This document shows, piece by piece, positions 1 to 5,940 of a stretch of 7,399 nucleotides of DNA (position 1 is the stretch's first letter; each line of letters opens with the position of its first letter). The stretch lies in contig JAFVVU010000225.1 of NCBI GenBank assembly GCA_017502065.1, positions 1-7,399 on the forward strand. Reading direction: 5' to 3'. A program made the translations under genes and the position numbers. The notes beneath the pieces are model-generated. The model made no database searches and was not told the origin of the DNA. It worked only from the letters and a program-made list of their open reading frames with translations. The DNA is from Clostridia bacterium. GTDB lineage: Bacteria; Bacillota; Clostridia; RUG12999.

Positions 1-1293
1 ATTGCGGCTGAGCTTGAAAAATACGGCGTAAGAATTCTTGGTACATCACCGGAAACAATTGACCTTGCTGAAGACCGTGACAGATTTAATTCCATTATGA
101 TGGATATCGGCGTTCCGATGCCGGAATCCGGAATGGCAATCAACTACGCTGAAGCAAAAGCAGTTGCGGACAGAATAGGTTATCCCCTTATGGTTCGTCC
201 GTCCTACGTTCTTGGCGGACGCGGAATGGAAGTTGTTTACGACGACAGTGACCTCGAAACATATATGTCAGCTGCTGTTGGCGTGACTCCGGACAGACCT
301 ATCCTTATAGATAAATTCCTCAACAACGCTATGGAAGTTGAAGCTGATGCTATTTCCGCAAGAGACGTTGCATTTGTACCGGCTATTATGGAACATATCG
401 AGCCTGCAGGTATTCACTCCGGTGACTCTGCTTGTATCGTTCCGTCTTGTCATATTCCAGAAAAACATATGCAGACAATCTACTACTATACAGAAGAAAT
501 TGCAAAACGTCTTAACGTTTGCGGTCTTATGAATATGCAGTATGCAATTGCAAACGATACAGTATATGTACTTGAAGCGAATCCGCGTGCATCAAGAACT
601 GTGCCGCTTGTTTCCAAAGTATGTAACGTGTCAATGGCTAAAATTGCAACTCAGGTTATTATGAGCGATTATGAAGGAACTGAAAGTCCGGTTAAGGATC
701 TGAAGCGCAAAAACATTCCGTATTACGGTGTAAAAGAAGCGGTGTTCCCGTTCAATATGCTTCCCGAAGTTGACCCGATTCTCGGACCGGAAATGCGTTC
801 AACAGGTGAAGTTTTGGGACTGTCTCATTCAGTCGGACGTGCTTACTGCAAAGCACAGGAAGGTGCAAATATTCATCTCCCTGAATCAGGCAAAGTATTT
901 ATCAGCGTTAATGACAAAGATAAAGAAAGTATGCTTGAAGCAATTATGAAATTCAAGAAACTTGGTTATGAACTTGTTGCAACATCAGGCACACATAAGT
1001 TCCTTGCTGAAAATGGTGTTGAATCAACACTGGTTAAGAAAATGCACGAGGGCAGACCGAATATTTCCGATAATCTTACAAACAACGAAATTGCAATTGT
1101 AATCAATACAGCAAGTGATAAGCAGAGTAAAATTGACGACTCTTACATCCGTAAGACTGCCGTTAAGAAAAACATCCCCTGCTTTACAACTGCTGCTGCG
1201 GCAAATGCGGTTGTAAACGGACTGTTTGAACTTGCATACAATGCACGCGAAGTAAAATCGCTTCAGGATTATCACAAGGAAATAAACGACTGA
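1..1293 (+). CDS. carB: Carbamoyl phosphate synthetase large subunit, C-terminal 430 residues (5' end outside window)
   Basis: This is the large subunit of carbamoyl phosphate synthetase, which makes carbamoyl phosphate from bicarbonate, glutamine-derived ammonia and two ATP for pyrimidine and arginine synthesis. The frame is open from base 1, so the gene is cut by the window edge and the methionine at base 97 is internal. The fragment opens with the family motif LGTSPETIDLAEDR, which precedes the second ATP-grasp unit. Q180, E192 and N194 (in MNMQYAI and LEANPRASRTVPLVSK) match E. coli Q829, E841 and N843, so residue 1 here is about E. coli residue 650 of 1073. From about residue 297 (GKVFISVND) to about 415 lies the MGS-like allosteric domain, with ATSGT and KKMHEGRPN motifs. 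The end of the gene looks intact, and a terminator follows within 13 bases. The family call is secure. Whether the enzyme serves pyrimidine or arginine synthesis cannot be told here. Confidence 0.97.
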   Translation: MAAELEKYGVRILGTSPETIDLAEDRDRFNSIMMDIGVPMPESGMAINYAEAKAVADRIGYPLMVRPSYVLGGRGMEVVYDDSDLETYMSAAVGVTPDRPILIDKFLNNAMEVEADAISARDVAFVPAIMEHIEPAGIHSGDSACIVPSCHIPEKHMQTIYYYTEEIAKRLNVCGLMNMQYAIANDTVYVLEANPRASRTVPLVSKVCNVSMAKIATQVIMSDYEGTESPVKDLKRKNIPYYGVKEAVFPFNMLPEVDPILGPEMRSTGEVLGLSHSVGRAYCKAQEGANIHLPESGKVFISVNDKDKESMLEAIMKFKKLGYELVATSGTHKFLAENGVESTLVKKMHEGRPNISDNLTNNEIAIVINTASDKQSKIDDSYIRKTAVKKNIPCFTTAAAANAVVNGLFELAYNAREVKSLQDYHKEIND

Positions 1294-1305
1294 TTTTAAA
1301 ATTTT

Positions 1306-1335
1306 ATGCACGGGTTTTCCCGTGCATATTTTTTT
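1306..1335 (+). terminator. Intrinsic terminator of carB
   Basis: A perfect 9-bp stem pairs ATGCACGGG (1306-1314) with CCCGTGCAT (1319-1327) around a TTTT loop. It is followed by A and then seven T (1329-1335). It starts 13 bases after the carB stop codon and lies before the next promoter, so it should separate carB transcription from the downstream operon. There is no long A run on the other side, so it looks one-directional. Confidence 0.93.
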
Positions 1336-1345
1336 GTCAAAATTA

Positions 1346-1374
1346 TTGCACTTATGTAAATTTTGTAGTATAAT
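1346..1374 (+). promoter_or_regulatory. Sigma-A-type promoter for the hisD-like/cysK operon
   Basis: TTGCAC (1346-1351) and a perfect TATAAT (1369-1374) are separated by exactly 17 bases, close to the housekeeping sigma consensus. Transcription would begin near 1381, giving a leader of only about 27 bases before the ATG at 1408. That leaves no room for a riboswitch, T-box or leader-peptide attenuator. The leader holds the ribosome binding site AAAGGAG (1392-1398), 9 bases before the start. I see no clear operator palindrome. Confidence 0.85.
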
Positions 1375-1407
1375 AAATACATTAGGTTTTTAAAGGAGTT
1401 TTGGACA

Positions 1408-2700
1408 ATGAATATCTTTAATCTCAACGAAATGACAGCGGAAGAAAAAAGTAAAATAATGAAAAGAGCTGAAACTGACATTACATCTCATATGATACTT
1501 GCAAAAGAAGTGTCTGACGATGTTAAGGCAAACGGTGATGCAGCTCTGGTAAAATATACCGCTATGTATGATAAAGTAACTTTAGAGCAAGATAGAATTA
1601 AAGTTACAGCGCAGGAAATTGAAGACGGATATAACCGTCTTGACCCGAAAGTACGCGGTGCTATTGAATATGCCGCAAAAAACATTAAAAATTTCCATGA
1701 AAAACAGCTTCCGGAAGAAATGTGGTTTACCGAAGTTGACAAAGGCCTTATGGTTGGTGAAAAAACAACACCGATTGTTGACGTTTGTCTTTATGTTCCC
1801 CGTGGAAAAGGAAGCTTCCCGTCAGTTCTTCTGATGCTTGGAATTCCTGCTGTTGTTGCAGGCGTACCGAAAATTGTTGTTGTTACACCTCCGAACGAAA
1901 AAGGTGACATTGACGATGCAATTCTTGCCGCAGCTAAAATTGTAGGAATTAAAGACATATATAAAGTTGGCGGAATTCAGGCTGTTGCCGCTGTTGCATA
2001 CGGTACTGAAACTGTTCCGAAATGTCACAAAATTATCGGACCGGGAAATGCATATGCAACTGCTGCCAAACGTGTTCTTGCAAACTATATTGATACAGGA
2101 CTTCCGGCAGGACCGAGTGAATCTATTATTCTTGCCGATGAAAATGCAGACCCTGAAAAAGTTGCACTTGACTGGATGATTGAAGCGGAACACGGTCCCG
2201 ATTCTGCGGCTCTTCTCGTAACACACTGTAAAGAGCTTGTTGAAAAAGTTATTCCGGTTGTAGAACGTCAGCTTGAAAAAGTAAGCGAAAAAAGACGTCA
2301 GTTTATTACAACAAACTTTTCTACATACGGTGGCGTAATCATTACAGAAAATCTTGACCAGTCTATTGACTTTGTTAACGATTATGCTCCGGAACATATG
2401 GAAGTAATGGTTAAAGAGCCTTTTACTGTTCTTCCTAAAATTAAAAATGCAGGTGAAATCTTGCTTGGAGATTATACACCTATTACACTTTGTAACTTCC
2501 TGCTTGGACCGAATGCTATTCTTCCCACAGGCCAGTTTGCAAAAACATACTCGAGCGTATCTGTATTTGATTTCTTAAAACGTTCTTCAATCGGATATGC
2601 TTCCAAAGAAGGTTTTGAAATGGTAAGAGAAAATGCCGCACTTTTTGCAACAGTTGAAGGTTTTGATGCGCATGCTCTTGCTGTTAAAGACAGAAAGTAA
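1408..2700 (+). CDS. hisD: Histidinol dehydrogenase family protein with an altered metal site
   Basis: This is a full-length member (430 aa; E. coli HisD 434) of the family whose founder oxidises L-histidinol to histidine with two NAD+. An essentially ungapped match to E. coli HisD places the NAD contacts at Y129, Q191 and N214, substrate Ser at S237 (PAGPSE), the catalytic pair at E329-H330 (YAPEH), and E417 and H422 near the C-terminus (VEGFDAHALAV). Three key positions differ. The zinc-ligand Gln259 is Glu (E259, in EAEHGPDS, with H262 kept). The zinc-ligand Asp360 is Asn (N363). His367 is Ala (A370, in LGPNAILPT). The usual PExxGDY is PITLCNF, and the usual YVPGG is YVPRG. The start is fixed by AAAGGAG 9 bases upstream. 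It is the first gene of an operon with cysK, not part of a his operon. The family is sure. Histidinol as substrate is doubtful, and another substrate (as in the HisD-related sulfopropanediol dehydrogenase HpsN) is possible. The symbol denotes family only. Confidence 0.85.
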   Translation: MNIFNLNEMTAEEKSKIMKRAETDITSHMILAKEVSDDVKANGDAALVKYTAMYDKVTLEQDRIKVTAQEIEDGYNRLDPKVRGAIEYAAKNIKNFHEKQLPEEMWFTEVDKGLMVGEKTTPIVDVCLYVPRGKGSFPSVLLMLGIPAVVAGVPKIVVVTPPNEKGDIDDAILAAAKIVGIKDIYKVGGIQAVAAVAYGTETVPKCHKIIGPGNAYATAAKRVLANYIDTGLPAGPSESIILADENADPEKVALDWMIEAEHGPDSAALLVTHCKELVEKVIPVVERQLEKVSEKRRQFITTNFSTYGGVIITENLDQSIDFVNDYAPEHMEVMVKEPFTVLPKIKNAGEILLGDYTPITLCNFLLGPNAILPTGQFAKTYSSVSVFDFLKRSSIGYASKEGFEMVRENAALFATVEGFDAHALAVKDRK

Positions 2701-2704
2701 GGAG
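2698..2704 (+). promoter_or_regulatory. Ribosome binding site of cysK overlapping the hisD-like stop codon
   Basis: TAAGGAG includes the TAA stop of the hisD-like gene and lies 5 bases before the cysK ATG at 2710. The two genes are 9 bases apart with no terminator or promoter between them, which supports one mRNA and probable translational coupling. Confidence 0.85.
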
Positions 2705-2709
2705 ATATA

Positions 2710-3630
2710 ATGATATATAACAATGTATCCGAACTTATCGGCAACACTCCCCTTTTAAGCCTTAAAAACTATTGCAAGGCTGAAAGTATCAAAGGCGAAA
2801 TAATTGCCAAACTTGAACTTTTTAATCCTGCAGGCAGCGCAAAGGACAGAGTTGCTCATTATATGATACTTGAAGCCGAAAAAAAAGGGGGTTTAAAACC
2901 CGGCAGTGTTATCATTGAACCGACAAGCGGCAACACCGGAATCGGTCTTGCATGCGTTGGTGTATCAAAAGGATACCGCGTTATTCTTACAATGCCTGAT
3001 ACAATGAGTGTTGAAAGAATAAACCTTATAAGAGCATACGGTGCAGAGGTTGTTCTGACAGATGGCGCGCTCGGAATGGCGGGTGCCATTGCAAAAGCAA
3101 ACGAGCTTGCCAATGAGCTTGATGGATTTATTCCGGGACAGTTTGAAAATCCTGCAAATCCCAAGGCACATTATGAAACAACCGGACCTGAAGTCTGGCG
3201 TGATACGAACGGCAAAATTGATGTTTTTGTAGCATGCATAGGCACAGGTGGTACACTTTCAGGTGTTGGTAAATATCTTAAAGAAAAAAATCCCGATATA
3301 AAAATAATCGGGGTTGAGCCTTTTGAATCTCCTCTTATTACAAAAGGAGTTGCCGGCCCACATAAAATACAGGGTATTGGTGCTAACTTTGTGCCGGACA
3401 CACTTGATAAAACTGTATATGATGAAATCATAACCGTTAAAGGCGATGACGCAATTTCTACCGGAAACAAAATTTCAAAAACCGAAGGTGTTTTGGTTGG
3501 AATTTCATCCGGAGCGGCTGTGTTTGCCGCAACTGAAATTGCCGGACGAGAATGTATGCAAGGCAAAAAAATTGTTGTACTTCTTCCCGACACCGGTGAA
3601 CATTATTTATCAACTGATATGTTTAAGTAA
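2710..3630 (+). CDS. cysK: Cysteine synthase (O-acetylserine sulfhydrylase), CysK type
   Basis: This is a cytoplasmic PLP enzyme of fold type II that forms L-cysteine from O-acetylserine and sulfide. Its 306 residues match the usual 300-325. Hallmarks in order are the N-terminal ELIGNTPLL, the PLP lysine K45 in NPAGSAKDR, the substrate loop TSGNTG (72-77), and TMPDTMSVERINLIRAYGAE, typical of CysK. These are followed by the phosphate-binding GTGGT (178-182), GIGANFVP (223-229 region), GISSGAA (264-270) and the C-terminal LPDTGEHYLST. There is no CBS domain or haem region, so it is not an animal-type cystathionine beta-synthase. It is the second gene of an operon with the hisD-like gene and is followed directly by a strong terminator. 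No CymR-type site, S-box or T-box is visible, so sulfur control is not evident. Related enzymes can use O-phosphoserine or catalyse desulfhydration, so the exact substrate is inferred. Confidence 0.93.
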   Translation: MIYNNVSELIGNTPLLSLKNYCKAESIKGEIIAKLELFNPAGSAKDRVAHYMILEAEKKGGLKPGSVIIEPTSGNTGIGLACVGVSKGYRVILTMPDTMSVERINLIRAYGAEVVLTDGALGMAGAIAKANELANELDGFIPGQFENPANPKAHYETTGPEVWRDTNGKIDVFVACIGTGGTLSGVGKYLKEKNPDIKIIGVEPFESPLITKGVAGPHKIQGIGANFVPDTLDKTVYDEIITVKGDDAISTGNKISKTEGVLVGISSGAAVFAATEIAGRECMQGKKIVVLLPDTGEHYLSTDMFK

Positions 3631-3632
3631 AC

Positions 3633-3667
3633 AAAAAAGAGCAAGGATTTATTCCTTGCTCTTTTTT
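3633..3667. terminator. Bidirectional terminator between cysK and the EamA gene
   Basis: A perfect 15-bp stem joins 3633-3647 (AAAAAAGAGCAAGGA) and 3653-3667 (its complement) around the loop TTTAT. The A6 and T6 ends give a U tract to transcripts from either side, so it serves cysK (+) and the transporter gene (-). The stop codon of the minus-strand gene (TAA, 3651-3649) lies in the loop, so its last five codons form one arm of the stem. Confidence 0.95.
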
Positions 3668-4524
3668 ATGAACGAAAGTTTTGTTTCTGAAATTATTATT
3701 GCCACAAATATAAGCACAAACCCTACACCTATCTGCGGGGTTACTTTTTCGCCGTAAAGAAGTATTGAAAACAGAACACCGAACACAGATTCGAGCGACA
3801 GAATGATTGCCGCTTCGGACGGATTTGTATATTTTTGTCCAACATTCTGAAGTAGCAGACATGCCGCTGTTGCAAAGAGTGCAAGGTATAAAACCGATGT
3901 TGCAAGGGAGGTTGTTATTTCAAAGGCTATCGGTTTTACCATAAACGATGCAATCCACGAGAATACTGCTGTTACGGCAAACTGCAGAATAGTTAAAACT
4001 GTAGGGTCTTTATCTTTACTGAACATTGCAATAAACACCATATGCAGCGCATAAAAGACTGCCGCAACAAGTGTAAGTGCATCCCCTTTTCCAACTGTAA
4101 GGTCTGCTGTTAAGGAAACAAACCCTATCCCCGCAAGACAAAGCACTGCCGCTATTATGTTATATTTATCCGGTCTCTTTCGGTTGATAAACCAGAACAT
4201 AAACGGCACCATTACACAGTAAGCCGCCGTTATAAATGCGTTTTTGCCGGGAGTTGTATCCTCAATACCAAGGGTTTGTATGTAATATGCCAGAAAAAGG
4301 CACGTTCCTATTATAAGCCCATGAAGCAGATATTCCCTGTTTATTTTCTTAAGTTTTTTAAAGAATATAAGCGCAAGAACTATGCACGCCACAGAAAATC
4401 TTACCGCAAGCAAATATGCCGTTGGAATTATATCTACCGCATCTTTTACAACCACAAAGGATGTTCCCCATATAAGCGTTGCAAGAAGAAGCGCCAGTTT
4501 TGCCATAAGTCCTTTATTTTTCAT
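3649..4524 (-). CDS. EamA-family (DMT superfamily) membrane transporter
   Basis: This is a 291-residue integral membrane protein, very likely a drug/metabolite transporter with two EamA repeats and about ten membrane helices. The first repeat begins at about residue 8 with LALLLATLIWGTSFVVVK, the family's N-terminal signature. The second ends with TNPSEAAIILSLESVFGVLF, then LLYGEKVTPQIGVG and a last helix to about residue 279. The C-terminus is short and basic. The frame stays open upstream to an ATG at 4701, but that stretch would overlap the divergent gene. The ATG at 4524 has AAAGGGG (4532-4538) 7 bases upstream, and the hydrophobic signature begins just after it, so I take 4524. The substrate is unknown. 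Members export amino acids, metabolites or drugs. Facing a cysteine synthase gene raises the idea of cysteine or O-acetylserine efflux (E. coli EamA/YdeD does this), but the genes are convergent, so the link is weak. Confidence 0.92.
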   Translation of the reverse strand: MKNKGLMAKLALLLATLIWGTSFVVVKDAVDIIPTAYLLAVRFSVACIVLALIFFKKLKKINREYLLHGLIIGTCLFLAYYIQTLGIEDTTPGKNAFITAAYCVMVPFMFWFINRKRPDKYNIIAAVLCLAGIGFVSLTADLTVGKGDALTLVAAVFYALHMVFIAMFSKDKDPTVLTILQFAVTAVFSWIASFMVKPIAFEITTSLATSVLYLALFATAACLLLQNVGQKYTNPSEAAIILSLESVFGVLFSILLYGEKVTPQIGVGFVLIFVAIIISETKLSFIKKSKE

Positions 4525-4531
4525 ATGTTTT

Positions 4532-4538
4532 CCCCTTT
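4532..4538 (-). promoter_or_regulatory. Ribosome binding site that sets the EamA gene start
   Basis: Read on the minus strand this is AAAGGGG, 7 bases before the ATG at 4524. It favours this start over the upstream in-frame ATG at 4701, which would add 59 residues unlike the family N-terminus and run into the divergent gene. Confidence 0.75.
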
Positions 4539-4560
4539 CAAAATTTGCCCTGATATGTGA

Positions 4561-4609
4561 ATACTTTCCTTTTTGCTGTAATATAATAATACAAAAGAAA
4601 AAGGAGTAT
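4561..4609. promoter_or_regulatory. Divergent intergenic region: candidate -10 element inside an imperfect inverted repeat
   Basis: The 91-base gap 4525-4615 must hold the start signals for both divergent genes. On the plus strand a TATAAT lies at 4582-4587, with transcription expected near 4594. No good -35 sits 16-18 bases upstream (4559-4564 reads GAATAC), so the promoter is weak, activator-dependent or misread. The box is flanked by an inverted repeat: 4561-4574 pairs with 4598-4609 over 12 bp, with a 2-base bulge (TT, 4566-4567). The right arm contains the ribosome binding site of the plus-strand gene. I see no convincing minus-strand promoter for the transporter. Confidence 0.4.
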
Positions 4610-4615
4610 CTGCCA

Positions 4616-4912
4616 ATGAAGATCAATAAAAAACTTGAACAAAAGAAACTCAGCAAACAGCGCGAAATCAAACGTGCATATCTTCTTACTCTTATTGCCA
4701 ATGCCCAAAATCATCTTCATACTGTTGGAAACGGATTTGATGAAACAACCAACGAAGATTTGACGGAATATTTTATTTACGAGCGACGCGCCGCCGAAAT
4801 CAAGTACCGCCATCTTCTTAAAATGTATATAAACGAAAAGTTTGATTCCACTCCTCTTATTGTCAAGACTGTTCCAACCTCAAGTGAAACTGAATTAATA
4901 AACGAAGCCTGA
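4616..4912 (+). CDS. Small DUF2508-type protein (YaaL-like)
   Basis: This is a 98-residue soluble protein of unknown function. Residues 16-70 fit the DUF2508/YaaL pattern: a basic N-terminus, a helix with QNHLHTVGNGFDETT, then NEDLTEYFIYERRAAEIKYRHLL. The family form, as I remember it, is roughly F-x-x-x-T-D-P-x-L-I-D-x-x-I-Y-E-x-x-A-A-E-x-R-Y-x-x-L. The last 25 residues are a polar tail without recognisable features. The frame extends upstream to 4382, antisense to the transporter gene. The start at 4616 is chosen because AAGGAG (4601-4606) lies 9 bases before it and the family similarity begins soon after. In Bacillus subtilis yaaL sits between recR and bofA. Here it stands alone between a divergent transporter gene and convergent holA, so context says nothing about function. 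The DUF assignment comes from remembered motif similarity, not a search. Confidence 0.8.
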   Translation: MKINKKLEQKKLSKQREIKRAYLLTLIANAQNHLHTVGNGFDETTNEDLTEYFIYERRAAEIKYRHLLKMYINEKFDSTPLIVKTVPTSSETELINEA

Positions 4913-4927
4913 TATAATCAGGCTTTT
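4905..4927. terminator. Hairpin shared by the converging DUF2508 and holA ends
   Basis: AAGCCTGA (4905-4912) pairs perfectly with TCAGGCTT (4918-4925) around the loop TATAA. On the plus strand a TTTT run (4924-4927) follows, giving a modest intrinsic terminator. On the minus strand the tract after the stem is poorer (TTCGTTTATT). Both stop codons lie in the stem: TGA at 4910-4912 (+) and TGA at 4920-4918 (-), so they pair with each other. Confidence 0.7.
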
Positions 4928-5928
4928 AACAGTTTTGCAATAAGAATTTCCATACTGGTCCATTCGTCAACACTGCCGTTTTTTATCATATAATCCGCGT
5001 TAAGTGTATCTTCAAGCATATTGCTGAATTGTTCCGGTGATTTTGTACGTGCCTTTTCAATATACATTTTTGCCACATAAGGTGACATTTTTATTGCCGA
5101 TGCAACATCCGCTCCTCTACCGTCAGCAAGAAGAAGTGATGTTTTTAAAAGACGGCTTATCTGACCACCAATAAGGGCAATTATTTTAACTGGCGGTTCT
5201 TTGAAAACCTTAAGCTCGCCAAGCATCTCAAAAACTGCCGCACTGTTACGGTCAAAAATCTCATCTATCATTTTAAAAACTCTGTTCTGCAGGGATTTAC
5301 GCACCATAAGTGAAACATCTTCTTCGGTTACCTGTCCTTTATCGCTGCAGTACGAAATAAGTTTATTTACTTCATTTTCAACATTCTCAAGACCTTCATC
5401 ACATTGAAAAATCAGTTGTTCAATAGCTTTATTTGTTATTTTGATTCCTGCCTGTGAGAACATTTTGCCGCAGAAATTCACAAGTTCTGCCGGTGTTTTA
5501 TACTGAAACTCCACATAAAGTCCTTTTGATTTTGCTTTTTTTAAAAGTCCGCTTCTTCCGTCAATCTCATCTTCATTAAACACAAGACAAACATCGTCCG
5601 GAAGATTATCAATGATATCCTGCCACACCGCTTTATTTTCTTCGGAAACTGTTTTAAAAAGCTTTGAATTTTCAATGATAACAAGCTTTCGTTCCGACAT
5701 TACGGGATAGCTTTCAACGGCTTCCGCCACCTGACGCGGATTTATTTTATCTGCATCAAATTTATGGATATTAAACTCTCCTGCAGGGTCATCCGCAAAC
5801 TTTTTGAGTATCGCATTTTTCGCCGATCGTCTCAAATACTTTTCCTCGCCGGTAAAAACAAAAAGTCCGCACAGGTCGTCTCCCACTATTCTTTTGTGAA
5901 GTATTTCCGCATTTTCGTTTTTAGCCAT
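4918..5928 (-). CDS. holA: DNA polymerase III subunit delta
   Basis: This is the delta subunit of the clamp loader, which opens the beta sliding clamp and works with DnaX and delta' at the replication fork. The 336 residues match family length (E. coli 343). The N-terminus has GLFVFTGEEKYLRRSAKNAIL (residues about 22-42), the usual hydrophobic strand plus G-E-E-x-Y-L of HolA. It is followed by VESYPVMSERKLVIIENSKLF, equivalent to the family's 'P-F-F-x-x-R-R-L-V-V-V' clamp-binding region. A middle AAA+ lid with CDEGLENVENEVNKL and a helical C-terminal collar ending in EWTSMEILIAKLLKA complete it. The start at ATG 5928 is preferred because GTGAGGA (5940-5934) lies 5 bases before it. A GTG at 5940 in the same frame would add four residues and give a 4-base overlap with comEC, but has no ribosome site. 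It lies directly after comEC on one transcript, a common arrangement in Firmicutes. Confidence 0.92.
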   Translation of the reverse strand: MAKNENAEILHKRIVGDDLCGLFVFTGEEKYLRRSAKNAILKKFADDPAGEFNIHKFDADKINPRQVAEAVESYPVMSERKLVIIENSKLFKTVSEENKAVWQDIIDNLPDDVCLVFNEDEIDGRSGLLKKAKSKGLYVEFQYKTPAELVNFCGKMFSQAGIKITNKAIEQLIFQCDEGLENVENEVNKLISYCSDKGQVTEEDVSLMVRKSLQNRVFKMIDEIFDRNSAAVFEMLGELKVFKEPPVKIIALIGGQISRLLKTSLLLADGRGADVASAIKMSPYVAKMYIEKARTKSPEQFSNMLEDTLNADYMIKNGSVDEWTSMEILIAKLLKA

Positions 5929-5933
5929 ACTTA

Positions 5934-5940
5934 TCCTCAC
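5934..5940 (-). promoter_or_regulatory. Ribosome binding site of holA overlapping the comEC stop
   Basis: Read on the minus strand this is GTGAGGA, ending 5 bases before the holA ATG at 5928. It contains the comEC TGA stop (5939-5937), so ribosomes ending comEC are placed directly on the holA start. This points to translational coupling and settles the start against the alternative GTG at 5940. Confidence 0.7.

Noticed and set aside
1375..1407. Possible riboswitch or attenuator ahead of the hisD-like gene
   Set aside because: The leader after the predicted transcription start is only about 27 bases and contains no stem-loop. The hairpin upstream is the carB terminator and precedes the promoter.
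1822..2397. 191-codon open frame antisense to the hisD-like gene
   Set aside because: The translation is rich in Cys, Asn, Phe and Arg with no family resemblance. It has no ribosome site and lies wholly under a well-conserved gene, so it is a reverse-frame shadow of its codon bias.
4382..4615. N-terminal extension of the DUF2508-type protein to an ATG at 4382
   Set aside because: This stretch is antisense to the transporter coding region, while AAGGAG lies 9 bases before the ATG at 4616, where the family similarity starts.
4525..4701. N-terminal extension of the EamA transporter to an ATG at 4701
   Set aside because: The added 59 residues do not resemble the family, would overlap the divergent DUF2508 gene, and a good ribosome site precedes the internal ATG at 4524.
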